The notes below the pieces were generated by a model. The model saw only the letters and a list, made by a program, of their open reading frames with translations. It was not told the origin of the DNA and searched no databases. A program made the position numbers and the translations under genes. A stretch of DNA of 64,000 nucleotides from the NCBI GenBank assembly GCA_034359265.1, contig CP136895.1, positions 46,146,001 to 46,210,000 of the forward strand, in the 5' to 3' direction. This document shows, one piece after another, positions 45,397 to 58,230 of the stretch. The stretch is from Canna indica (lineage: Eukaryota > Streptophyta > Magnoliopsida > Zingiberales > Cannaceae). Positions within the stretch are counted from its first letter, which is position 1; the number at the start of each line of letters is the position of its first letter.

Positions 45397-47076
45397 TTAT
45401 AGTTTGTTCACTGGTCTAGGTACTAAGTCCCATATATCATTTCTAGCAAATTGGTTGAGTTCTTCTTGCATAGCTAGTACCCAAAACTCATCTTCTATTG
45501 CTTCCTTAATATTCTTAGGCTCTACTTGAGATACAAAAGCTACATATTGACAAACATTTTTGAGTTTAGAGCGCGTTACCACTCCCATTGAAGTTTCTCC
45601 AATGACTTGATCCATTGGATGATCCCTCACCAACTGATATCCATTAGGGAGAGGCGGTAGAGCTTCTTCTTCTTCATCTTCAACTTGAGTTTTCTCATTA
45701 TTTTCATCCTCCACCTCTTTGTCATGAAGTGTGAGATCCTCAAGTTCCTCACCTACATTTACAATCTTCACATTTCTAGAAGAATCATTAATTTTATTAA
45801 ACGTAACATGCATAGATTCTTCAACAATCATGGTTCTACGATTGTAAACTCTATATGCCTTAGAATTCATGGAGTAACCTAGGAAAATCCCTTTATCAGA
45901 TTTAGAATCAAATTTTCCTAACTTTTCCTTACTATTTAATATGAAACATTTGCATCCAAAAATATGAAAATATCCCACATTTGGGATTTTACCATTCCAA
46001 AGCTCAAAAGATGTTTTCTTAATTTTAGGTCTTAATAAAACTCGATTAAGAACATAGCAAGAGGTATTTATGGCATCGGCTAAAAAATACTTAGGCAGAT
46101 TATTTTCACATAGCATGGTCCTAGCCATATCTTGTAGGGTTCTATTCTTCCTCTCAACCACCCTATTTTGTTGAGGGGTCCTAGGGGAAGAAAAGGTATG
46201 TTCAATACCCGAATCATCACAAAACTCAGAAATTTTTTCATTTTTAAACTCCCCTCCATTATTACTTCTAGTTTTTAAAATTGAAACTCCTTTTTCATTT
46301 GTAACTTTCTTTGTAAACTTTTTGAAAAAGTCAAATATTGCATTTTTCTTGGCCAAAAAGAAAACCCATGTAAATCTAGAAAAATCATCAACTAATACAT
46401 AACAATATAGCTTTCCACCTAGACTAGCTACATCACATGGACCAAAGAGATCCATGTGCACAAGCTCAAGAATTCTAGATGTACTAACTTGATTAATGCT
46501 ATGAAATGGAGATTTGACTTGCTTACCTAGTTGACATGCATCATAAAGTTTGTCTTTTTCAAATTTTATCTTGGGTAAGTCTTTAACTAATTCTTTCCTA
46601 GATATTTCTTGGATGAGGCTCATGCTAGCATGTCCTAGCCTTCTATGCCACAACCAAGAGTCATTCTCCATGACAACTAAGCATCTAACATGGGGATTAG
46701 GCAAGACATTTAAATCTAATGTGTAGACATTTTCTTGCCTATTTACAATAAACATGATATCATTAGATGATGCAGTCCTAATGATACATTTAGATGCTTC
46801 AAAAATAATTATGTATCCATTGTCACACAATTGTGATATGCTAATCAAGTTATGTTTTAACCCATCAACTAGTAAAACATTCTTAATGCATGGGCAAGGA
46901 AGTATACCTATATCACCAATGCCAACAATCTTATCTTTGACATTGTCTCTAAATGTGACATGTCCACCATCTTTGCTTGATAGGGTTGCAAATAAGTTGA
47001 TGTCACCCGTCATGTGCTTTGAGCAACCGCTATCCAATATCCAAGTGCTTCTACGTGCTTGAGGATGTTTCTTCAT
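45397..47076 (-). pseudogene. Copia protease and integrase
   Basis: A 559-codon open frame. Protease near the start: WILDSGCSKHMTGD with the catalytic D-S-G. The pre-integrase zinc domain is WLWHRRLGHASMSLI ... CQLGKQ. In the integrase core, HMDLFGP holds the first Asp and DDFSRFTWV follows. The next motif reads TRSNNGGEFKNE where the family has SDNGGEF, so the second catalytic Asp is replaced by Asn. The Glu motif PQQNRVVERKNRT is present. The C-terminal linker KNIKEAIEDEFWVLAMQEEL leads to RT. The open frame is long, but the Asp change suggests it is inactive. Confidence 0.85.
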
Positions 47077-47699
47077 CTACAAAAGGAGAAGAAACCATTT
47101 TAGGTACCCAAATTCTCTTGGATCCTTGAGTGTTAGTTATTTTGGAAACCCATATAAATCTTGCATGTGGGTTCCTCCTCAAAGCACAATCGTTGGTCAT
47201 GTGGCCAAATATGCCACAAGAAAAATAATTTCCATTAAATTTTCTTCTAATGTGTGTGTGAGCATGAGAGTGTGATGATTTCTTTTTATGGACAACCTTA
47301 GGCATGACATCTTGTATGGTTGTCATCTTTTCATTGAGCATGCAAAGTTCCCTTTTTAATGTTAGCATGCTATTATTCAAGTGCTCTACTTGATCACTTA
47401 AATACTTGTTTTCATCTTCTAATTTTTTGTTGTCATTTTCTAAGTCATTCTTAGCTTTCTCTAGGGTGTGTATGTCTCTCCTCCTTAAGGGTGTCTACTT
47501 CTTTTTTTAAAGCATTGCATGTGAGTAATAAACTATCATTCTTAAGCTCTAAAGATTTATTGTCCTTTTTAAGGTCTCTAAATTTTCTCGTAATAGCATT
47601 AAATTCATCATGCATTTGTTCAAATTCATTTTTTAGCTCTTCTTGAGTAAAAGAAACTTCACCAGAAGGAAATCTTACCTCATCATCATTTGCCATCAA
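47051..47699 (-). pseudogene. Copia gag C-terminal part
   Basis: A coiled-coil segment (FTQEELKNEFEQMHDEFNA, at 47,650 and on) is followed by a second zinc knuckle YFSCGIFGHMTNDCALR, whose first Cys is Tyr-Phe-Ser, and HARFIWVSKITN. A frame break lies between 47,451 and 47,380. It corresponds to 52,725-53,324 in the second Copia copy. Confidence 0.75.
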
Positions 47700-47732
47700 G
47701 CAAAGATTTGCCTTTTCACTCTTTGCTTCTTC

Positions 47733-48690
47733 TTAACTCGATGAGGCCTCGCTTTCATCCCATGTTGCCATCATTGCCTTCTTCTTCTTCTTCTTGTATT
47801 TTTTCTTTTTGTGAGGGTTGGAGGTGGAAGCTATCTTAAGAAGTGGGCAATCCCTCCTTAGATGCCCGTTCTTGTTGCAATGGTAGCATGTGTAGCCTCC
47901 CCTTCCCTTCCTCATGCCTCCCCTCATGAAACTCATAAATCTTCTTGCTAGCATCGCCATTTCTTCAACATCATTTGTCTCTTCCTCGGATGATGACGAA
48001 TCTTCTGCTCGATGTGATGCTTTTAAGGCAACGGTCTTGCCTTTGGGGGTATCCTCCTCCTGATATTGCTTTATGTGGGTCTCATGTGTCATGAGAGACC
48101 CAATGAACTCGGTGATCTTCAAGGTGCTCATGTCTTTTGCTTCCATGATAGCTATGACGTTGGGCTCCCACGCTTTTGGAAGGGAACAACGGAGCTTCCT
48201 TACCTTCTTCTCTTCCTTTATTTCTCTACCAAGGTTAGCTAATCCATATGTAATATTTTAAAAATCTAGCATACATGACATCAATGGATTCATGCGATAA
48301 CATTTTAAACATTTCATAGTCATGCATGAGTAAGTTTATTTTAGATTCCTTAACTTGTGAAGTCCATTCATGTGTGGTCTCTAGAACTTTCCAAAGTTCA
48401 TATGCGGACTTACAAGTAGAGATTCTATTAAACTCTTTAATTGATAGGCCACAATATAATGCATTGATAGCCTTTGCATTAGCATTGAAGAGTTTAATTT
48501 CCTCTTGGTCCCACTCATCCATGTTCTTATTGGGTTGCTTATACTTTACTAGAATCATCCTCCATACATCCATGCCTAGAGATTGTAGGAAGTCATTCAA
48601 GCGAATCTTCCAGTAGGCATAGTTGTTTCCATCGAATAGTGGTGGAGTATGAGTAGAGGACCCTTGAGCTAGTTGGATTTCACTGGACAT
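47733..48690 (-). pseudogene. Copia gag N-terminal part
   Basis: Starts MSSEIQLAQGSSTHTPPLFD at 48,690. NYAYWKIRLNDFLQSLG and AYELWKVLETTHEWTSQVKE are the UBN2-type gag domain. After a break (48,235-48,146) it continues with the CCHC knuckle CYHCNKNGHLRRDC and a Lys-rich tract. It would coat element RNA. Confidence 0.82.
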
Positions 48691-48725
48691 CTTAATTTAT
48701 AGGGAAGATGGTTAAATCTTATCCT

Positions 48726-49300
48726 ATGACCAAGCTCAAATACCAGCTCCTAGGACTCTGGTGCTAACCAATGACCCCCAAACCAATTGGTGTGAGGGAA
48801 GGGCACACCTTCACCTTATACCGTAGCAAACCCGAGCGCCCTCGACGTTCAAGTGTGACTCGACCCGCCAGGCCTACACCCGTCGAGCGGTCGTCTCAGA
48901 AGAACAACCAAGCTCCCTGCATAACTCATAGCAATCTCCCAGGAAACTAGTGACCTATACCCGCTGATCTATCCCTGTATACACCGGTGGCCCGAATGCA
49001 ACAAAATATGCATATGAAGGTGCTCTAGGGGCTCTGATTACCAGTGCTACTGGTTGGACCACCTCTAGTGCTGCGGGTGTTGCTGGTACTGGTTGTGGCT
49101 GCTGCCTCAGCTCCTACTCCCCGCGGAGCGCCTCAATCAGCTCAGCCACTCGGGCCTGCAACTAAACAACCATGGGATCCTATTCCACATCCTCTCGGGC
49201 CTGCGGTGGTCTCCCACGACCCTGGCCCCGACCTCGGCCTCGACGCTTAGTAGAGTTGTTTTCACTACCGCTCCTTGCAGCATCAAAAGCCTCCATCGAC
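48726..49300 (-). pseudogene. Gypsy gag N-terminal fragment
   Basis: Minus-strand translation has a Lys/Arg-Gly run (KRRGRGRGQGRGRPPQARED) and LQARVAELIEALRGE, like the start of chromovirus gag, with several stops. It abuts the Copia primer-binding region at its 3' side. Confidence 0.5.
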
Positions 49301-49389
49301 CTGGAATCACCAGAAAGAAAATATCAAAATTTAAATAATTTAATTCACCCTAAGTCGGAGGGCCTTAGGGTGAATCGGTCTGATTATTG

Positions 49390-49700
49390 TAGGACGCTCC
49401 ACCAAACGCGAAGGGACAATTGAGATTTGCCCATCCGAACTTATCCCTTTTTGATATCACAGGAGTAATCAGGTAGACCCTCCGAACTTACCCCTTTAAG
49501 ATATCACAGGAATAATCAGGTACGCACTGTGAACTTATTCCTTAAAATCACCTCGGCGGTAATCGGGTAGGCTCTCCAAACTTATCCCACGAGATCAAAC
49601 CAGAACAATCGGATTTAACTCATCCGAACTTGTTCCACAGGTTAGGAATTTGCCATCCAACCTCTCGGGTCTAGCCCACAATCTGGTTCCTCAACGAGCC
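49390..49700. repeat. Imperfect tandem repeats of about 65 bp
   Basis: Units contain 'CCGAACTTAtCCC..TT.aGATATCACAGGAgTAATCAGGTAG' (starts near 49,433, 49,488, 49,545 and 49,608). Lies upstream of the Gypsy gag fragment, probably in its leader. Confidence 0.6.
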
Positions 49701-52690
49701 TCTCCGCCATTCATAAAGATATGGCACAACATGACCAAAGTCAAGTCTCTCCTACGGTGTCTTAGGGGTGTTCTTATTGGAAAATGTCTCAACACTCCAA
49801 TACCCAACCCCAACTCCTAGACTCGTAATGTCATACACCAATGTGGTTTTATTTCATGCATAAACTTTACTTGTTGGTTCATAACAGATTATGCTGCCCC
49901 TTTGCCCAATTTTATTGATGCAATTAAAATTTAAATTACCAAGATTAGGGTTTTATTTTAGGATTTTGTTTTAGCTTATTGTTAAGCTCAAAATTGATGT
50001 ATCTAACCCGAATTTGGTCTCTAGAGTATGACCTATATTTTCAAACTATATTTTCTGGTCAAAATGATAGATTACACGACTATACTAAGCAAATTACAGA
50101 CACCACAACAAGCAATTCAAAAACAACACAGATTCATTATCTCAGCATGAAATTCCAGTAACATTAAATTTTCAGCATAGCATGAAAATAAATTCGAAAA
50201 TCCACAGATATTAAATCCTTAATTTATCAACATATCATAATTATAACATTGGGATAAATCTCACAAAAACCATATTTGTTAAACAAAGTTATCAAGTATT
50301 ATAATCATCTATAATCAAGAATCAACCTTCACATAGGCATAATCAAACCCATCTTAGAAACACATGATATATTTTCCAAAAATCACAGATTTAATAACTA
50401 GCATACATTTACATTTACAAGCATCAAGATTGATGAACAAATTGATTTATAGAAGGCAAGAATACCTACACCCTTCACATAGGCATTTCATCGAATATTT
50501 AGAGGACACCTCTTCTCTCCACCTTGGTCGAGCACCCCTAGGGTCACCCTAGGGTTGCCGAGCCCCATAGGGGAGAGTTTAGGGCCTCCTCAAACACGTC
50601 ACACAAAAAGAACGACTAGAACGTCACACATGATTTAAATCCTTATTAAATCATGTCCTTGATGAAAATTTTTGAAACTTTAATTGGAGAAACTAAAATT
50701 TTCAAGGAATCTACAAGTTCAAGAATCAGTAAAAATTTAGTTTTCTAGAAATTCTTAAAACTCCTGAAAGTCCAAGGGCATTTTTGTAAATTTTAGGTAT
50801 TTTTTCAAAAGTTGTCAATTTTGCTTCAAACTTTCCAGACATCGCTGAATGATCATTTAAGATGTGTGTGTCAGGTTTGAGCTCAAAATGAATTTCTAAG
50901 TTTATTTTTCATCCTATCTTGATTTCAATGAAAAAATCGATATTTCTTGCTATCATTCAAGTTATCAAAATCATTCCTATAAATGATTTTACTCAAGCAA
51001 TAATGTGAATGATATTAGACATTGAATCAAAATGGTATACGTGAGTTTTCATTTGAAGTTTTTGATGAGAAATTAAAGTATCTGAAAAGTGAGTATTTCA
51101 AGTAAGTGATACTTTGTGTTTTCGAAATCCAACTTCAAAATTTCACTATAATTCAGATTCTAAATGAAACTTTTTGAAATTTTTACTAAAGAAACTAGAT
51201 TTTTCAGTGAAGGTGCAGTTTCAAGAATCAGTTAAAAGACATTTTTCTCCATTTTTCTAGAAAAAACTGAAAGTTCTAAAATTTCAATGGCATTTTCGTA
51301 ATTTTTAGTTATTTTTCAAAACGTGTTCAATTTTTATTCAAACTTTTATGACACCACATAATGGTCATGTAAAGAGTGTATGTCAAGTTTGAGATAAAAA
51401 TTATGTCCTTAAGTCAAGAGATCATCCTAGCATGGTTTCATTCAAAACTAAGCTAGTTATCATGAAATTTGCTAAGTGTCAATCTTATCATTTACTCATG
51501 GTTTTTCAAATTTAAATCTATGGACACCTAACAAGAGTAAAATCTAAACATGTTCGTCAAATATGGATTGAAAATGAGATATGTAAGTTAATTTGTTGAC
51601 TTGTGCCAACTTGGTTCGAAAGAGGTTATCATGAAATGGCTTATATGTCATTTTATCCATATTCATATGAATTTTTTATTCTAAATACATGGAAATATGT
51701 CATACCTATTTCTAAACATGTTTATGAAGTTTGGACTTAAAATGAAGTGTCTAAGTCGATTTGTTGACTTGGGTCAAACTTTTCCAAGTTTAAGTCCCCT
51801 AAAGTGATCTTTTTATCACATTATTCATCTATACATGAATTTTCAAGTTTAAACACCTAGAATCATGTCATGTGTGTATGTAAATATGTTTATTGGGTGT
51901 AGACTTAAAAATGAAGTCTCTAGTGATAAATCTTAACATAGAGCAAGTTTCATTCAATCAAGATATCATGAAATTGCTTAAATTATTAAAATTTTACCTA
52001 CTCATGAAATTTCATATATTTATCATGCAAAAATAATCATGAGTATAGAGACATCATTAATGCATAAATATTCAAGTATTATAATAAGATTTTTGCAAAA
52101 CCAAAACCATACCTCATTCTAGAAAATTGCCAAACTTGTCATTTTCTTTCCAGATTCAATCTACTAGCTTTCCATCAATATTTTTAACTTGCAAGTATAC
52201 TTCATTAGTAGATTTAATGAAAATAAAGCTACTAATAAGCAACCCAAACCAAATAATAAAGAGAAGAATCAAGTATCATTTTCAAAGTCCACTTTGCTAA
52301 ATAGTTTGAAATCCATTTCAAAATATGTTATCATGAATCCAAAACGAAATTTAGAGATCACAAATTTAATATTAATGAAAAATTGATCTCCAATCCTTCC
52401 TATTGATTAAAAATCGAAAGACCACAATGAGCCTACAATTTAGAATCGCAAGGTCGCTTAGGCCTATTATAGGCCACATAGATCTCCGAAGAGACCGAAA
52501 ATCATAAATCATAAATCATTTTTGAAACTTATCAAGAGTGGAAATTCTAGTAATATTAAGCATATATCAAAACTCCAACTATAATTAAGCAAGTGAGTAT
52601 ATGAGATGATACCAAAGTCTTTGATGCCAATTTCCATACCTATGGCATCATGATAGCTTGAAGTTGCAACCTCTTGGAGATTTCTCGTTT
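49701..52690 (-). repeat. LTR-like AT-rich region with ~170-bp repeats
   Basis: Related, inverted, to 1-950. Anchors such as AAACATGTTTATGAAGTTTGG with GACTTAAAATGAAGTGTCTAAG recur near 51,376, 51,546, 51,714 and 51,885 (spacing about 170). A GC-richer segment (50,500-50,590) resembles the leader at 840-930. No gene. Exact ends not found; the right part (52,390-52,690) is unassigned. Confidence 0.5.
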
Positions 52691-52724
52691 GGATCCAATG
52701 TCAACTTCAATATTTCATTTCTCT

Positions 52725-53324
52725 TTACCCTTGTATGGTGGCTCCCCCTACAAGAGAACATGATACTTTTGGTATCCAAATCCCTTTGGGTTCTAGGGGG
52801 CTAGTGGGCTTAGATACCCAAAGTATCTTAACAGCACTAGGGTTCACTTTAAAAGCACAATCATAAATTGCATGCCCATATATGCCACAACAAAAGCAAT
52901 GATCATGAAATTCTTTCTTTTTACCATTCTTATAAACATGAGGTCTAATGTTAGAATGCTTGGCATGAGAAAGATGATGAGCATGAGCATTCTTAGATGA
53001 AATATTTTTCTTCCTAGGATTTCTCAAAGATGAAGCATGTGATAAATTACTAGTTTTTCTACTCAAGAAAACCACCTCATTTTTTAAGCCATTAATGGAT
53101 TTGTGTAAAGCTTGTATTTGAGATTTCAACAAACAATTTTCATTTCTCAAAATATCATGCTCAAATTTGAAATCATTTGTACAATCCTTACCATTGAGAT
53201 TCACATTATTTTTTGTGTTCTCATTTTCATTTCTAATTTTTGAAATCTTAATTAACAACTCATTATTTTCAATTTCTAATTCTTCATTTCTATGTTTCAA
53301 GTCCTTAATTTCAAGTTTTAAAAC
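52725..53324 (-). pseudogene. Second Copia gag, C-terminal part
   Basis: Encodes a coiled-coil (LKHRNEELEIENNELLIKIS) and a zinc knuckle CFCCGIYGHAIYDC, then VKILWVSKPTSP. The reading frame is interrupted at 53,325 by the Gypsy solo LTR and resumes beyond 55,898. Pol is missing on the left. Confidence 0.78.
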
Positions 53325-53329
53325 ATCAT

Positions 53330-55892
53330 TGTCACACCCCAACTGAGGGTAGTGTGACCGGCCAGGGCCTACATCCTACCCTGTAGCTTACTGTCTACAC
53401 TGACATATAAGAAACCAGAACATATTGATGAAAAAGAAGCCTCAACACAAGCTTTATTTAAAGTTTTTCAAAGTTCACAATATATGTTTTCAAACCAAAG
53501 CGAAAACCATCATCGGAACAAACTGAACATCTCAAATATCAAAGTTTTACAAACTTTTCCAAAACACAACTGTCAGTGCAGAAAAGGAAACAACTACTAA
53601 GACACTGGACTATGACCCAAGGACATTGCTACGAGGTATGACACCACCACCCACCCTCCAGCTGCACCATGCTGACAGGTTACAATCACTGCTCATGCTC
53701 TGCAAAAGAAAATAAGGAAACAAACTATGAGTCCACTTGGGACTCAGTGAGCGGTTCTTGCGAACAACCTCCACATAATCCTCAGTTATTCATGCATAAC
53801 ATATAAGACAACATAATATATATTTAGGGAGGTAAGTTACTTTCTAGTGTGACTACTGACCCAATGGGTCATTCCGTATAAACCATATATGTGAAAACTT
53901 GCCATCTCGACCTATCAAGCCTCTAGCATCCGGCCCTTGGGCCTACTTATGGTATAAGAATCCCGGCTACAACCGACCCTACTATACAAGGTAGAATCAC
54001 AATGGTTGACCAACCACACCATATCAAGATGTAAACAAGAAATCCCGGGCCATTGACTAGGATGGTCCACTAGTCTTTGGACACCGTCTGGGGTAGGGAT
54101 AGCTAGTCCCACCCAACTGGGGTCTGACACCTAGCGGGCCCGCTGGTGCATCTCAAGACCCAAACACTAGCCGAGCTAAGCATTGGTCATTTCCGACCTC
54201 CACGCTTCTCGACGGACCATCTCAAGCACATCACACAATCAAATGCCCTAGGGTTTTCTTATATACACTTCGGGCCCTTACTCGTATCCGGCCCTAATTC
54301 GGGCTACAGGGTCAATAAATTAATGCTGCCCTTCCAAAATTGTGCACACCTAATAGTTCTAGATTTCCAAAAATGCTTACTAGAAGTCCTAGAAGTTGTG
54401 TAATCTCCTAGCTAAGTTTCCATATATGCTAAGCATCTCGCAACGTCCTACATGTTATCTAACGTTATACGCTACATTGGGTGAGGAATTCTATGTACCA
54501 ACCTTGGAATTCCACCCATGAACATTTTAGGACAGCTTGTATGATTTAAAGAAAAACAAGAATAGCTTACAACAACTACTATATATACCTACGAGATTTA
54601 TCAATAATCATTTATACACTGCATTTAGAATTTATCTCAATAAGAAGCAACTTATATAGCATGATAAGATAACCATAAATTCACAACGCATGAAATACTA
54701 TGCATGGTAAAATATTTCATCATTTCAAAAATTAAAGAGGAATGAGCTAAGGATAGTCACTATGCTATCATTCCTATAATTACATGAAACAATAAATTTA
54801 CTTGCTATAGTTAGGGTTCTTCCTAAGTGTCATCATGTCTCTATTGTTTTAGCATTCTAACCATGAAAATTTCCATCTAAAGTTCTCCCTCTCCCTCCCT
54901 AGGCTTGGCCGAGCCTTGGGCAAGGTGAACCTTGCTCGGCCATGCCTCTTAGGGTAGGAAAGGAAAAGAAGAATTAATCCCCGACCCTATTCTTTGTCTC
55001 CGCTATATCTTAATTTTATATGGACTAGATTGCCCCTTCCCCTACACCTGGCCGAACCTTTCTCATGGAGTTTAGGGTTCATTCGGCCACACCTATGAGT
55101 TCTAGGGAAGACAAGCTCCTTAACACATGAAATCGATGATTAAGAATGCTCTATTGATGAACTTAAGATCATCTAAGGGCTCTACTTCCGTCAAGAGAAT
55201 TGGGGAAAATTTTGGCATGACATTTCCCCTTTTCCCATGATTCGGCAGCCCTAGTATTGGAGAAATCGACGAGGAAAATAAAACGATCCGACAAGGATTG
55301 ATACAAAACCATGAATACACAACTACGAAACCTCGATTCGTCGGAAACTCGTGAGAAACACGATCCTATCACCACTAGGGGTTCGGCTACCCGCCTCCCC
55401 CATTACTTCAAATCTAACCACTCACCTTGATTGAGGAAGATGAAGGATCAGATGCCGATAACTTCGAATCTTTCGGCGATGGTGCGAAATCCCGGATCGA
55501 CCAAAATCCCCTTTACCTTGCTTCTTTCGCCCTCTCCTATGCGCTGCCTTGTGCGACTCCAAGATGAGTCGCACGGTAGCATGGATGAGGGATTTTAATC
55601 CCTCATCTAGACTAGCCTTCCATATTGGCCCTTGACTCTTACTCAAGACTCGACTAAACCCGAGCTCGACTTGGATTCCGACTCTACCCGCAACACGAGT
55701 CGATTTAAACTCGATTAAGGTATAAATGCATAAAAGGAAAGAGTCATTTACCCAATTAAATTGCATACATCATTAGTCAAGTCATACCTTTTTACTCGAG
55801 GCGATCCCGAGACTCGACTCGACTACCCCCGGGTCCGGCGCGCTGCACCAAAATAGATTTTTTTATATTAGGAAAATTTCCCGGGTCTTACA
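53330..55892 (-). mobile_element. Gypsy solo LTR (2563 bp)
   Basis: Plus strand TGTCACACCCCAACTG to CGGGTCTTACA, flanked by ATCAT at 53,325-53,329 and 55,893-55,897. Same family as the LTR at 14,558-16,811. No internal Gypsy sequence, so it was left by LTR-LTR recombination. Open frames inside are incidental. Confidence 0.92.
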
Positions 55893-55897
55893 ATCAT

Positions 55898-56640
55898 GAC
55901 AAGAATCAAAAGAGCTAGTATTCAATTTTTCATTTTTTAATTCATGTACATGAGAACTAAGCCTTAAATTTTCCTTCTTTAATTTCCTATTTTCCTTATT
56001 CCTTTTCATAAGCAATTCATACATTTTTCTAACATTCTTCAATCAACTCATCGTGATTTGGAGGTGGATGTTGAAGCATTTGTCATCTTCTTGGTAATCT
56101 TCTTCGATGAATGACAATTCCTTTTAATGTGACCCTTTTCCTTGCACAAGTAGCATATAACCTTTCTTTTTCGGCTTTTTGATTTGCTTCTTTGACTAGA
56201 AGCACTAAGATCATCAAAACCGAGGTTAGTACTAGGGGGATGACCATTGTCATCACCACCCTCAACAAATGTATTAAACTCTTCGGTTTTAGCATAATCA
56301 TATAACATATTTAATGTTGCCCAAATATCAAACGCGAAAGAACAATGCATAACCTTTTCAAGTATATCATTTGAAAATGAGCAATATAGAATATGCGTTG
56401 TTTTAGCATTTAATTCAAATAATTTAACTTGTTCTTAGGTCCATGCATTCATGTTTTCCTTAGGTTCAATATATTTTGTTTTTACCATGTCAAATACACC
56501 TAAACCTTGAATCTTTAGGAAAGTATACATTCTACTCTTCCAAAGACCAAAGTTAGACTCATCGAACCTAGGCGCTGTAGAAACAACCGACTCTAGTGCC
56601 ATTTCCATATCGAAATAAAGTGTAGGAGAGATGGTGAAAT
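55898..56640 (-). pseudogene. Second Copia gag, N-terminal part
   Basis: Decayed UBN2-type gag. The most readable piece is 56,350-56,048: MHCSFAFDIWATLNMLYDYA and the knuckle CYLCKEKGHIKRNC. The plus-strand segment 56,360-56,640 also holds remnants, reading toward the primer-binding site. Confidence 0.7.
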
Positions 56641-56652
56641 CTCAAGCTACAA

Positions 56653-56667
56653 CCTGCTTTGATACCA
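56653..56667 (-). other. Primer-binding site, initiator tRNA-Met (Copia)
   Basis: Minus strand TGGTATCAAAGCAGG, two bases inside the LTR edge. Confidence 0.8.
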
Positions 56668-56669
56668 AA

Positions 56670-57976
56670 TGTTGGTGAAATGACAACACTAGAGGGGGGG
56701 TGAATAGTGTGTTAACTAAATCCTTTGCCTAAATTTGATTTTAAATATTTTCTTAAATTACTTAGGCAATTCACAATTGAACGACTAAATGCGAAAGCAA
56801 TAATAAAATAATTTAAACGCGAGCAAGGATATCAATGCTAACACAAGTATTTATAGTCGTTCGGCTCCAATGCCTACTCCACTACCTAAGCACCGTGCTT
56901 ATAATTTCACACTCAAATCCACTAAATTATGAGTAGCTTACAATTGAGGACTTTACACCGGAAAGACCCTACACTCACCTCGAAGGCACTTCCACACCCG
57001 GAAGTATCCCGCCTTCCTACCGAGTGAGCTTTCCCACCTCAATTCCTAAGACCTACTCCTAACTTAATTTGCACAAGTGGCTTTACACCTTCTACACCAA
57101 GGTTACCACTTACACACAAGACCACACACTAGGTCTTTTTACAAACTCAAGTAAATCAAATCAAAACAAAATTATAACACCTTAATCACAAGAAGAGAGT
57201 AAAGAATACTTATCATAATAAAGACACATCTTCTTCTTGAGCCTAGCAAGCTAGAATACCCCTTCAATGAAGAACACTTGAGGATGAGGGATCAAGAGCT
57301 AGGTTTTATGGATTTGATCATGAAAGGGCTTAGGAGATGCTTAGGATCACTCTTTGAGACTTGGAAGCATCAACAATAGTTTGGGAGAGAGTTTTGGGTG
57401 GGTATTTATAACCCCCCAAACTCAAGGTGTCATCAACGGGAGTTTTTTTGCCCGTTGGTGACGCATGTTCGCTTGCCGATCGATCGTCGATCGACCGATC
57501 GAGCGACCGCGGACATACTGCTACTTTCTGGCATACTTCGGTTGATCGACTTGCCTACTGCCAGCTTTTGGCAGCATTCGGTCGACCGAATTGCCTTTTG
57601 CCCGATTTTCTCTTTTCCCGGTCGATCGGTCGGTCGATCGAATCTGGGCAGGGCAATTTTCTTGCGTATTTTTTTGCGCACTTTGTTTTTGGGTTTCGGC
57701 CTTCAGTGTGCATCAACTTGGAGAACTTTTCATATGTTCTCTGGACTCGTCCAAGATGTCTTTGGTGCACACGTCAAACTTCTAGAAATTTTCGCGACGA
57801 ACCCGAACGCGTCGACCAATGTCCTTCCGATTTTCCAATTTCTTTGATATTTTCGACCGAGGACATCGAGCGCTAACCGATATTGAATCCGAAAATAATT
57901 CTCCATGAAACATTAGTTCTATGTTTGTTATCATCAAAACTGAGATTAAGACCAAGGTCGAAAACCTTAGGCCAAC
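56670..57976 (-). repeat. Copia 5' LTR (1307 bp)
   Basis: Minus strand starts TGTTGGCCTAAGG and ends CACCAACA, with TGTTGG/CCAACA ends. A GGTCGACC/CGATCGACCGA array (57,477-57,646) precedes TATAAATA at 57,410-57,403. The conserved block CTTAGGTAGTGGAGTAGG is inverted at about 56,873-56,890. Confidence 0.85.
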
Positions 57977-58230
57977 AAATATGACAATGAAAAAACCAGA
58001 TAACTGATAACATACAAAATGATAACTGAATGCATGAGATAACATATTAGTGAATATACATAACAAAATTAGTGAAGAATAACATCATTGAAGAATAAGT
58101 GAAGAATAATAGTGAATCATACTTAATAGTGAAGAATAATATAAAAAACAATATACATGAGACTACCAAACTTAAGCAAAACTAGTATAAAAATACATCA
58201 GTGTCCCAAGCCAAAGTTTAAAGCAGAACT
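57977..58230. other. AT-rich spacer
   Basis: Contains repeated GTGAAGAATAA words (about 58,070-58,130). No gene. Confidence 0.45.

Larger units (their letters stand above)
42605..48725 (-). mobile_element. Copia retrotransposon (-), lacking its 5' LTR
   Basis: Minus-strand order: gag with two zinc knuckles, protease, integrase, RT, RNase H, polypurine tract, 3' LTR. Integrase before RT defines Ty1/Copia. A degenerate primer-binding site (TGGTATTTGAGC near 48,740) is followed not by an LTR but by Gypsy gag sequence, so the 5' LTR has been lost or replaced. Confidence 0.85.

Noticed and set aside
53915..55766. Open frames inside the Gypsy solo LTR
   Set aside because: LTRs of this family carry no genes; the frames are short, differ between copies and lack domains.
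56653..56667. tRNA-like sequence
   Set aside because: Only the short stretch complementary to the tRNA-Met 3' end is present, as a retrotransposon primer site; no tRNA gene fold or boxes.
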